Shown here piece by piece: positions 25,102 to 31,748 of a stretch of 32,265 nt of DNA. The notes beneath the pieces were generated by a model. That model was not told the DNA's origin and ran no database searches. It saw only the letters and a program-made list of their open reading frames with translations. The translations under genes and the position numbers were made by a program. The DNA comes from JAJZMA01 sp021850405 (GTDB lineage: Bacteria > Chloroflexota > Dormibacteria > Aeolococcales > Aeolococcaceae), in the NCBI GenBank assembly GCA_027365835.1, contig DAHXLU010000119.1:1-32265 (forward strand), in the 5' to 3' direction. The number at the start of each line of letters is the position of its first letter. Positions within the stretch are counted from its first letter, which is position 1.

Positions 25102-26402
25102 TGGGCCGCACCCCTTTCCCCAGGGGTACGACGCACGCTCCCCCCCCCCTCGTCCCTGGCACGAGCCGGATCGGCAGCAACCTCGCGGCTGTGGAGCGCT
25201 GGTCTGCTGTCATCTGCTCCAGTCCCCAGCAACAGCTCCAGATTCTCAACCACCCGGTCCCACCCGTACTGCTCTCTTACGAACTGCTGGCCCGCCTTCC
25301 CCATCGCCTCCATCGCCTCCCGGTTTGCTGCCGCTGCCTGGATCCGGGAGACAAGCTCTGGGATCGAGGAGAAAAGCACGCCTCCCCCACTCCTCCTGGT
25401 CTGGCCCACCAGTACTGGCGAGGCCGCGTTGGCAATTGTGGGCCGCCCGGAAATCCAGGCCTCCAGCGCTACCAGTGAAAGGCTCTCCTGCGAACTGGGG
25501 ATCACCACTGCTGCAGCCCCAGCCACCGCATCCCACCAGCCCTGGCGGGAAAGGACCCCAACCGGTAAAACTCCATCTATCCCGGATGGAGCGCCCTCAC
25601 CTGTGACCACGAGTGAGATGTTGCTGCCAGCGCCGCGTGCCAGCCGCAGCGCATCAAAAAGCATGCTGTCCACTCCCTTGCCCGGTGTCAGCCTGCCTCC
25701 AGCAAGCAGGTATGGCCCAGATAGCTGGTACCCGGCGCAGAACCGCTCTGGGTCCCCCTTTTGCCCCCGTATACCAACTGTACCCACTGCAGACCTGCCC
25801 GGCGCTACCTCTGGATATACCCGCTCGACCAGCTGCTGCTCCTCTGGGGTTGCGTACCAGAGTGCGTCAGCTTTGCGAAAAACGTCTCGGACGCTGCGCA
25901 ACCGCAGCGGCCGCTCATCGTGTGCCGCTGGCATGAGCAACGACTGGACGCGGGAACCCACCGCTGCGGGCAATCCCGCCAGGGTCGGATAGAAAAGGTA
26001 GGGCAGGAACAGGAATGGACTGGCACCAGAGGTGTCCTGCCGGCAGATGGCTTCGACCAGCCCAGGAAGATATGGTCCCTGCCTCTTGAGCCAGAACTGC
26101 TCGGGCCGTAGTGCAGCCGGGAGCCGGAAGAACAACCTGCTCATCCGGGAAAACCAGACTGGATTTCTTGGGAATGCAGCCGGGAAGCGAACGACCCTGA
26201 CGCCGTATGCCTCGCTCTCTCCTGGTGCAAGGACGTTCTCCCAGGTATCTGCAGAGACCGCGCAGCTGGTCCAGACTGAAACCTGCCATCCCCGCGTCAC
26301 CAGCTCCTCTGCCAGCAGCCGCGCTACCGTTTCAGCCCCACCGACTATCTCATGCCCGTAGCGCGGCGAAACGATACACAATGACCGCTTCACTTCCCTC
26401 AT
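25098..26402 (-). CDS. GT4 glycosyltransferase, 'PRYG..GGAET' type, with G10 tract near its end
   Basis: A 434-residue protein from ATG 26402, which has GGGGGGAG just upstream; the longer frame to 26558 lacks family similarity. The N-terminus 'IVSPRYGHEIVGGAETVARL' (10-29) and 'WTSCAVSADTWENVLAPGE' (44-62) make it a paralogue of the GT4 at 12654-13844. The donor half has 'LAGGRLTPGKGVDSMLFDAL' (233-252) and 'IPSSQESLSLVALEAW', where E306 and E314 keep the EX7E spacing that the paralogue has lost. The last 40 residues are a low-complexity tail encoded partly by ten consecutive G. The stop overlaps the next GT4 start. Soluble or peripheral; substrate unknown. Confidence 0.9.
   Translation of the reverse strand: MREVKRSLCIVSPRYGHEIVGGAETVARLLAEELVTRGWQVSVWTSCAVSADTWENVLAPGESEAYGVRVVRFPAAFPRNPVWFSRMSRLFFRLPAALRPEQFWLKRQGPYLPGLVEAICRQDTSGASPFLFLPYLFYPTLAGLPAAVGSRVQSLLMPAAHDERPLRLRSVRDVFRKADALWYATPEEQQLVERVYPEVAPGRSAVGTVGIRGQKGDPERFCAGYQLSGPYLLAGGRLTPGKGVDSMLFDALRLARGAGSNISLVVTGEGAPSGIDGVLPVGVLSRQGWWDAVAGAAAVVIPSSQESLSLVALEAWISGRPTIANAASPVLVGQTRRSGGGVLFSSIPELVSRIQAAAANREAMEAMGKAGQQFVREQYGWDRVVENLELLLGTGADDSRPALHSREVAADPARARDEGGGSVRRTPGERGAAQ
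25140..25149 (-). repeat. Homopolymeric G10 tract at a gene-gene boundary
   Basis: Ten consecutive C on the plus strand (G on the coding strand) within 'DEGGGSVRR', 17 codons before the stop. Reading one base earlier after the tract (one extra G, or a -1 ribosomal slip) has no stop and enters the frame of the downstream GT4 at its GTG start. Confidence 0.85.
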
Positions 26403-26705
26403 TGCTCCCCCCGGACTGTCACCAACCACCTCGTCTGCGGGCCAGGACCAGGGAGGCGGGATACCCTGGCAGCCACCTGTGCCACTCCCATATGGGCCAG
26501 ATTCTGGTCGCAGAAACATAGGCAAACGGGCCACCTCGTTGCTGTCAAGCCCGTCCAATCAGTCATGTCCGCCCTGCATTAGCCATGAGCACCAAGTATG
26601 CACCAGCCCTATTCTCCACTATTGGAATGCGGCAGTCTGCCAGTCCGTTCCAACTCGACCTAATCTCCGCCCGGAACTGACTTGCGTGCATACAATGGGC
26701 AAGGC
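26403..26705. other. Divergent promoter region of the GT4 pair and a small membrane protein
   Basis: About 300 nt with no gene. On the plus strand TACAAT at 26691-26696 ends 9 nt before ATG 26706, a likely -10 for a near-leaderless message. On the minus strand a TTGACA (plus 26554-26549) precedes the GT4, but the nearest TATGTT lies too far away (22 nt) to be convincing. Confidence 0.4.
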
Positions 26706-27056
26706 ATGTTCAATATTCAGTACAGCGCTCCAGCAATGTGGATGGCGCTCGCTGGGGCCGCAACTGCGGTCCTGCTCTATTTCGCCTTCGGCGGGCAGTC
26801 CTCCCCCAGTGGCAGCTTCCTGGGCTCTGCCCTGTTCCACGGCTACTTCAGCTCCCTCATCCTTGCATTTGTCGTCGGCTTCAGTCTCTGGATTGGTCTA
26901 CCCCCAGTTCTTACGGCGAACAACATGGTATTGCTGAATCTGACCCCCGCAGACGCCTCCCACGACATCGCTATCACCTTTGCCGTCCTGATGGGCTGTA
27001 TCGGCCTCTGGAAAACCCATACATACCGTCGACGGCGCAGGCACAAAAGACGATAA
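26706..27056 (+). CDS. Small membrane protein with strongly basic C-terminus
   Basis: A 116-residue protein starting 'MFNIQYSAPAMWMAL'; TTG 26682 is an alternative in-frame start but would overlap the -10 element. Three hydrophobic segments are predicted at about 10-30, 41-64 and 85-104. The tail is 'THTYRRRRRHKRR', a stop-transfer-like or nucleic-acid/phosphate-binding cluster expected to face the cytosol. No family was recognised. It lies 110 nt upstream of hpd on the same strand, but hpd has its own good ribosome site, so a link to tyrosine catabolism is not established. Confidence 0.6.
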   Translation: MFNIQYSAPAMWMALAGAATAVLLYFAFGGQSSPSGSFLGSALFHGYFSSLILAFVVGFSLWIGLPPVLTANNMVLLNLTPADASHDIAITFAVLMGCIGLWKTHTYRRRRRHKRR

Positions 27057-27166
27057 TGGGGGCAGGAGTCATCCCGGAACGGCGCATGGCTTATCTGCAG
27101 ACCTGTCGCCTGCAGCAGGGGATGACAGTGGCAGCCATCGCCTACCAGTAAGCTAAGGAGAGACCA

Positions 27167-28288
27167 ATGGCACTGACGCAGACCAGCCTTGAAGCACCAC
27201 CATTTCCGGTCCTGGAAGGTACCGACCATGTCGAGCTGTGGGTGGGTAACGCCAGACAGGCAGCCCACGTGTACAGCAAGGCATTCGGGTTTGACGTAGT
27301 TGCCTACAGCGGCCCCGAGACCGGGGTACGCGACCGGGTCTCGTATGTCCTGCAGCAGGGCCGGGTACGGCTGGTGCTCACCGCCCCCCTTTCGCCAGAG
27401 GGAGAGGTGGCAAGGCACGTGGCACTACATGGGGACGGTGTGCGCAGCATTGCGCTTGCTGTGGATGATGCTGAGAAGGCATATGAGGCAGCTGTAGCCC
27501 GGGGCGCGAGAGGGGTTGCAGAACCCACAACAGCGACCGACAGGGACGGTCAGCTGCGTTATGCCAGCATAGCTACCTTTGGCGACACGGTCCATACATT
27601 TGTGGAGCGCTCCGACTACAGGGGAGCTCACTGGCCAGGCTTTCGACCTGAGACTATGCCCGCATCGGGGGTCGGCGTGCACCATATCGACCACACCGTG
27701 GGCAACGTCGAGTGCGGCGCCATGGATGCCTGGGTAGCCTTCTATAGCGAAGTATTCGGCTTTACCGTGTTCCAGGAGTTTGACGAGCACGATATTGCAA
27801 CCCAGTACAGTGCCTTGCGCTCCAAGGTGACACGGGATCCGAAGACCATGATTACGATCCCTATCAACGAGCCCGCTGTTGGGCTACGGGCTTCCCAGAT
27901 CCAGGAGTACATTGACTACTACCGTGGATCTGGCATCCAGCACATCGCGCTGCACACCGACGACATTCTGGAAACTGTCGGACAGATGAAGGCCAACGGC
28001 GTACAGTTCCTGACAGCCCCGGACTCCTACTATAAGGCTCTGGCGGAGCACCGCCTCGACGGGGTCGATGAGGACATGGAAAAGCTTAAATACCTGAATG
28101 TTCTCCTGGACAAGGAAGACACTGGCGGATATCTGCTACAGATCTTTACCAAGCCTATAGGTGACCGTCCAACCCTCTTTTTCGAGATTATCCAGCGCAA
28201 GGGAGGAGCCAAAGGTTTTGGGAAGGGCAACTTCAAGGCGCTCTTCGAGGCGATAGAAAAGGATCAGGCTGCCAGGGGAAACCTGTAA
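27167..28288 (+). CDS. hpd: 4-hydroxyphenylpyruvate dioxygenase
   Basis: A 373-residue Fe(II) enzyme of usual length. AAGGAG lies 6 nt before ATG 27167. The two vicinal-oxygen-chelate halves are visible, and the C-terminal one carries the metal ligands: His176 in 'HHIDHTVGNV', His259 in 'GIQHIALHTDD' and Glu340 in 'LFFEIIQRKGG'. The conserved C-terminal lid, 'GFGKGNFKALFEAIE', is present. It converts 4-hydroxyphenylpyruvate to homogentisate in the cytosol. The next gene encodes a homogentisate-dioxygenase-like protein 3 nt downstream, followed by an aminotransferase that could supply the keto acid. Homogentisate can also feed tocopherol-type quinones or melanin, but the hmgA neighbour points to degradation. 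Confidence 0.97.
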   Translation: MALTQTSLEAPPFPVLEGTDHVELWVGNARQAAHVYSKAFGFDVVAYSGPETGVRDRVSYVLQQGRVRLVLTAPLSPEGEVARHVALHGDGVRSIALAVDDAEKAYEAAVARGARGVAEPTTATDRDGQLRYASIATFGDTVHTFVERSDYRGAHWPGFRPETMPASGVGVHHIDHTVGNVECGAMDAWVAFYSEVFGFTVFQEFDEHDIATQYSALRSKVTRDPKTMITIPINEPAVGLRASQIQEYIDYYRGSGIQHIALHTDDILETVGQMKANGVQFLTAPDSYYKALAEHRLDGVDEDMEKLKYLNVLLDKEDTGGYLLQIFTKPIGDRPTLFFEIIQRKGGAKGFGKGNFKALFEAIEKDQAARGNL

Positions 28289-28291
28289 GCC

Positions 28292-29467
28292 ATGCGCAGG
28301 TTCATCTCCCAGGGCGATGTGCCACGCAAACGCCATATGCAGGTGACAAGAAACGGGAAACTTGTCTACGAAGAGCTTTTTGGCAGGGAAGGATTCAGCG
28401 GACCATCTGCGCTGCTCTACCACATCAATATCCCGGAAGGGGCTACTGACATCAGCGCTGCAGGAGATGACTCTCCTGAAATGGAGAAAGAGGGAGCCCA
28501 TGTACATGCCCACCTCGAGACCTTCCGTCTGGCCCCCCACGGTGATCTACTCCGGGGGCGCCAGTGGCTGCTGGTAAACCAGGATGTGAGGATCGGCCTG
28601 GCCGCGCCAACCTCAAACCACGATGGATTTTATGTAAATGCATCCGCAGACGAGGTGTACTACTTCCACCACGGAACTGGCACTTTCAATTCCCAGTTTG
28701 GGCGCCTGTCCCTCAGGGAAGGTGACTATCTGGTAATCCCAAAAGGGACTGTCTACAGCCTTGAACTGGATAACCCACAGGAGTCCCGTCTGCTTGTTGT
28801 TGAGGCACTCTCCGGGATGGTTGATTCTCCCCAACGGTATCGGGCCCAGCGGACCGGGCAGCTGCTTGAGGCTGCCCCTTACTCCGAGCGGGATATCCGG
28901 ACCCCGGAGCTGCAGCCACCCCAGAATGGGCCTGCCACCCTCCTCATGAAACGTGAGATGCGCTTTTCGGCGTATCAGCTGGACCACCACCCGCTTGATG
29001 TTCTGGGCTGGGATGGGACAGTGTACCCATGCGCATTTTCCATCCATGACTTTGAACCGCGTGCTGGCCGATTTCACGTTCCACCACCCACCCATCAGAC
29101 GTTTGAAGCGCCAGGCTTTGTCCTCTGCTCCTTTGCCCCAAGAAAGCTGGACTGGGACCCACAGGCAATCTTCCTTCCCTACCATCATTCCAACGTCGAC
29201 TCGGATGAGGTTATCTACTACGCTGGGGGCACGTACGCCGCACGTAGGGGCATCTCTGAGGGATCCATAACCCACCACGTGGGCGGATTCCCACATGGAC
29301 CGCAGCCTGGTGCGGTGGAAGCATCCCTGGACAAGCCACGTGAAACTGATGAAGTGGCTGTGATGGTTGATACCTTCCGCCCCCTCCACCGGACCGAGAC
29401 AGCAAGACAGGTGCTGGACCCGCACTATCCTTTCTCCTGGCAGACCCCCGCCAAAGAGGCGGATTGA
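28292..29467 (+). CDS. hmgA: Homogentisate 1,2-dioxygenase (short, divergent cupin form)
   Basis: A 391-residue double-cupin protein, shorter than the usual 430-440 residues. It begins 3 nt after hpd. The N-terminal 'FISQGDVPRKRHMQ' matches the family start ('Y..G..P.KRHTQF'). Near the C-terminus 'LPYHHSNVDSDEVIYYAGG' takes the place of the classical 'H-R-N-x-x-S-E' ligand motif: the His at 298/299 is kept, but the acidic ligand is D305 or E306. 'HHVGGFPHGPQPGAVE' supplies the third ligand, His335. The enzyme opens homogentisate to maleylacetoacetate. The altered ligand spacing is found in a bacterial/archaeal branch of the family, so substrate preference is likely but not certain. No isomerase or fumarylacetoacetase follows. 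Confidence 0.85.
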   Translation: MRRFISQGDVPRKRHMQVTRNGKLVYEELFGREGFSGPSALLYHINIPEGATDISAAGDDSPEMEKEGAHVHAHLETFRLAPHGDLLRGRQWLLVNQDVRIGLAAPTSNHDGFYVNASADEVYYFHHGTGTFNSQFGRLSLREGDYLVIPKGTVYSLELDNPQESRLLVVEALSGMVDSPQRYRAQRTGQLLEAAPYSERDIRTPELQPPQNGPATLLMKREMRFSAYQLDHHPLDVLGWDGTVYPCAFSIHDFEPRAGRFHVPPPTHQTFEAPGFVLCSFAPRKLDWDPQAIFLPYHHSNVDSDEVIYYAGGTYAARRGISEGSITHHVGGFPHGPQPGAVEASLDKPRETDEVAVMVDTFRPLHRTETARQVLDPHYPFSWQTPAKEAD

Positions 29468-29492
29468 AACCGCAGCCAGGGGCCCCCGCCTG

Positions 29493-30731
29493 ATGGCCCA
29501 GGAGAGCACAACCCCCAGGGCAACTCTTGCGCAGGATACACGGCCAGAAACACAGGTGCCGCAAAACCTCCTTTCCGGGTGGGCCATGCAGGAGGTTGCT
29601 GGGGGGGGCTGGATCCGCAGGATGTTCTCGCTGGGCCAGGACCTGAAAGCCAGGTATCCGGAGCGACCAATATACGATCTGTCCCTTGGCCAACCGTTCC
29701 CAGTCTCGGACAGGACCAGGGACGCATTCCAGAAGGCAACAGCGAGAAGCACGGGACAATTTGCCTATATGCCCAACTCAGGCTACGTGCAGGTACGCGA
29801 GCGGGTTGCTGCTGAGGCGGGCCTTCCGGTTGAAGCCATAGTAATGACCAGTGGCGCAGCAGGTGCACTATCTGTCCTGCTGCGGGCACTGGTCAACCCC
29901 GAGAGCACAGTGATAGGGTTTGCTCCCTTCTTTGCGGAATTTGCCAGCTGGAGTCGTGCTGCAGGGGCTGCCTTTGTGGCGATACCACCTTTGCCGCAGG
30001 ACAACAGCTCCCTGAATCTGGCTGAATTTGAGGCGGCCATCTCCCCCACTGCAGCAGCCGTAATCATAAATAGCCCAAACAACCCTTCTGGGCATGTCAT
30101 GACTGTGGACGAAGCAAGGGGCATTGTGGACATCCTGCTTGCAAACAAGAAAAAAACCGGCAGGATGATACCAGTGCTGCTGGATGAGGTATACCACCAG
30201 CTAACCTACTGCCAGGGAGCAACAGCTGGCGCCGACCTGCTAGAACGGAGCTGGCCCCTTACGTTCAGGGTGCGCTCCTATTCAAAGGATCTTGGCCTGG
30301 CAGGGGAGCGGATAGGCTACATGGTGCTGCCCGAGATGTTGCGCACCAGGCAGTTCCTGAGCACTCTTGAGGCAACGATGCGGTGCATGGGGCAGATAAA
30401 TGCTCCCGCAACCGCACAGATGGCGCTGCTCCATCTGGACACTCTCATGATAGATCCCAGGCCCGCTGCCACACTCATGCAGGATCTGGTGTCTGCTGCA
30501 GAAAAGCTCGGAATAAGTGCCCAAATGCCAGACGGTGGCATCTACCTCTGGATTCAGTCAACCGGGGAAGACGCCCTGCCACTCTGTGAGAAACTGGCCG
30601 AGCGTGGCGTGATAGTTGCTCCCGGAATAGCATTTGGCGCGCCTTCAGCGCTGCGCCTTTGCGTAACTGGAGGCAGGGAAACAGTACTACCAGCGCTACA
30701 GATAATCTCGCAGGAACTGGCTACTGGCTAA
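29493..30731 (+). CDS. PLP-dependent class I aminotransferase (probable aromatic)
   Basis: A 412-residue fold-type I enzyme from ATG 29493, with AGGGG upstream; the frame to 29367 only overlaps hmgA. Motifs: 'SLGQPFPVSD' (64-73), 'TSGAAGALSVLLRAL' (119-133) for cofactor phosphate, 'NSPNNPSGHV' (193-202) with Asn197, 'LLDEVYHQLTY' (229-239) with Asp231 and Tyr234, Schiff-base Lys265 in 'YSKDLGLAGERIGY', and Arg273. A conserved carboxylate-binding Arg lies near the end ('ALRLCVTGG'). Placed 25 nt after hmgA, it probably converts tyrosine to 4-hydroxyphenylpyruvate, completing tyrosine to maleylacetoacetate in three genes. A G8 run (29601-29608) lies near its N-terminus. Aspartate or other amino acids remain possible substrates. 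Confidence 0.9.
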   Translation: MAQESTTPRATLAQDTRPETQVPQNLLSGWAMQEVAGGGWIRRMFSLGQDLKARYPERPIYDLSLGQPFPVSDRTRDAFQKATARSTGQFAYMPNSGYVQVRERVAAEAGLPVEAIVMTSGAAGALSVLLRALVNPESTVIGFAPFFAEFASWSRAAGAAFVAIPPLPQDNSSLNLAEFEAAISPTAAAVIINSPNNPSGHVMTVDEARGIVDILLANKKKTGRMIPVLLDEVYHQLTYCQGATAGADLLERSWPLTFRVRSYSKDLGLAGERIGYMVLPEMLRTRQFLSTLEATMRCMGQINAPATAQMALLHLDTLMIDPRPAATLMQDLVSAAEKLGISAQMPDGGIYLWIQSTGEDALPLCEKLAERGVIVAPGIAFGAPSALRLCVTGGRETVLPALQIISQELATG

Positions 30732-30841
30732 CATGGCCACACTCTCCCTTTGCCGGACTGCACATGCTGCCAGCCCGGGAGCCAGGAGAACACCCAGACG
30801 TATGCCTGCACTACTGCGTGCCATGCGCGAGTGTGTCCTGA

Positions 30842-30861
30842 TTTTCGGCGACCGCCGGAAA
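30842..30861. other. Perfect stem-loop between convergent genes
   Basis: TTTTCGGC and GCCGGAAA form an 8-bp stem (one T-G) around GACC, between the aminotransferase and the convergent toxin gene. The A/T flanks are inverted relative to a classical bidirectional terminator, so any terminator role is uncertain. Confidence 0.35.
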
Positions 30862-30935
30862 CTGACGGGAGTAAGCCAGCGACAGTGCCCAGGATACAGC
30901 AGTCTTACCCACCCGGGTTTTCACGCCAGTGTCAC

Positions 30936-31196
30936 CTAGCGCTGATAAATCTCGCGACGATGGCCCATGCAGAAAACCAGAACAACAAGCTTATTGTCGT
31001 CGATCCCGTAGATAATCCGGTAGCTACCCGTACGAACGCGCCACTCACCCGAGCCACCAGAGAGCTCGGCCGCGGCAGGCGGACGCGGCTCAACAGCCAG
31101 CAGCTCAATGGCGGCCTGCATGCGCCTCCTACCATTCGGGTCGAACTTGCGCAGCTGGCGCACAGCCATGGGAGACACGGTTACCTTGTAGGTCAT
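30936..31196 (-). CDS. RelE/ParE-family toxin
   Basis: An 86-residue basic protein of standard RelE/ParE length. The C-terminal core 'WRVRTGSYRIIYGIDD' (52-67) and 'VVLVFCMGHRREIYQR' (71-86) is the family signature; Arg55, Arg60, Arg80 and Tyr84 occupy positions used for ribosome-dependent mRNA cleavage in RelE. The start ATG overlaps the antitoxin stop (ATGA), giving coupled translation. Paired with a Phd/YefM antitoxin it most resembles RelE-type mRNA interferases rather than ParE gyrase toxins. It lies between tyrosine catabolism and a group II intron. Confidence 0.93.
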   Translation of the reverse strand: MTYKVTVSPMAVRQLRKFDPNGRRRMQAAIELLAVEPRPPAAAELSGGSGEWRVRTGSYRIIYGIDDNKLVVLVFCMGHRREIYQR

Positions 31197-31468
31197 GCCA
31201 AGCCGAGATCGGCCTTCATTTCCTCCCAGGGTACCGGAGTCTCGCCCATAGCCCGCATCTCAGCACGAGCTGCTTCAGCAGCACGAATGTCTTCCATGTC
31301 TTCGGCCAGTTTCAGGATGCCACTGAGATCGTCAGCGTCGATAACGGCCGCCACCCGATGACCACACCTGAGCAGATAGATGGGTGTGTGCTCCGCGCGC
31401 ACACGAGCAATAATGTCGGCCAACTGTTGGCGTGCCGCTGAAACCGGGAGTTCTGCAAAAGAGAACAT
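31193..31468 (-). CDS. Phd/YefM-family antitoxin
   Basis: A 91-residue protein. ATG 31468 gives the family N-terminus 'MFSFAELPVSAARQQLADII' (1-20), followed by 'YLLRCGHRVAAVIDADDL', the strand-helix that completes the DNA-binding dimer. The acidic C-terminal half ('LAEDMEDIRAAEAARAEM') wraps and neutralises the RelE toxin encoded immediately downstream. Phd/YefM proteins repress their own operon by binding TGTACA palindromes. Two such palindromes flank the promoter here, one overlapping this start codon. A -10-like TGCGAT ends 6 nt before the ATG and TTGTAC lies 17 nt further upstream, so the message is probably leaderless. Confidence 0.93.
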   Translation of the reverse strand: MFSFAELPVSAARQQLADIIARVRAEHTPIYLLRCGHRVAAVIDADDLSGILKLAEDMEDIRAAEAARAEMRAMGETPVPWEEMKADLGLA

Positions 31469-31502
31469 GTACAAATCGCACACTGAACCACCGTTATGTA
31501 CA
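31468..31502 (-). promoter_or_regulatory. Toxin-antitoxin promoter with two TGTACA operator palindromes
   Basis: TGTACA palindromes at 31468-31473 and 31497-31502, each inside ATGTACAA, 29 bp apart. The downstream one overlaps the antitoxin ATG; the upstream one overlaps the -35 (TTGTAC). YefM-type antitoxins recognise exactly this core in their own operators, so bound antitoxin would block the promoter and the start codon. Confidence 0.7.
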
Positions 31503-31704
31503 AGGGCTTGCCAGCAACCTCCTCCCGGATCCCCAGCAGAAGCCCTGTCAGAAACTGTCACTCGCAAGGCATCCTGGGGCCGGGGATGATGGCCGCACCC
31601 CGTATGATGAGATCACCAGATGCAATCGGGAAAAGCATCGTCTTGGCAGCATGGTAGAGTAGGCAACTGGATCAGCCCGTAGGCCTCCCCAGCCGCCCCT
31701 CATC

Positions 31705-31736
31705 AAACCGTGCATGAGATTTGCCCTCACACGGCT
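31705..31736 (-). ncRNA. Group II intron domain V
   Basis: AGCCGTG at the 5' side pairs with CACGGTTT at the 3' side; a TGAG/CTCA upper stem is closed by a purine-rich loop, with a 2-nt bulge on the 3' side. The AGC catalytic triad is at the expected base position. Domain V is the catalytic heart of the ribozyme, and its integrity suggests a functional intron end. Confidence 0.8.
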
Positions 31737-31748
31737 TTCCGACGGTGT

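Noticed and set aside
28613..29752. Long minus-strand open frame opposite hmgA and the aminotransferase
   Set aside because: It crosses two well-supported genes on the other strand and has no ribosome site or recognisable motif.
30842..30861. Stem-loop considered as a bidirectional terminator
   Set aside because: The T-run precedes and the A-run follows the stem on each strand, the reverse of the working arrangement; kept only as a stem-loop.
30750..31361. Plus-strand frame of 203 codons across the toxin-antitoxin pair
   Set aside because: Antisense to two clear family members with coupled ATGA overlap.
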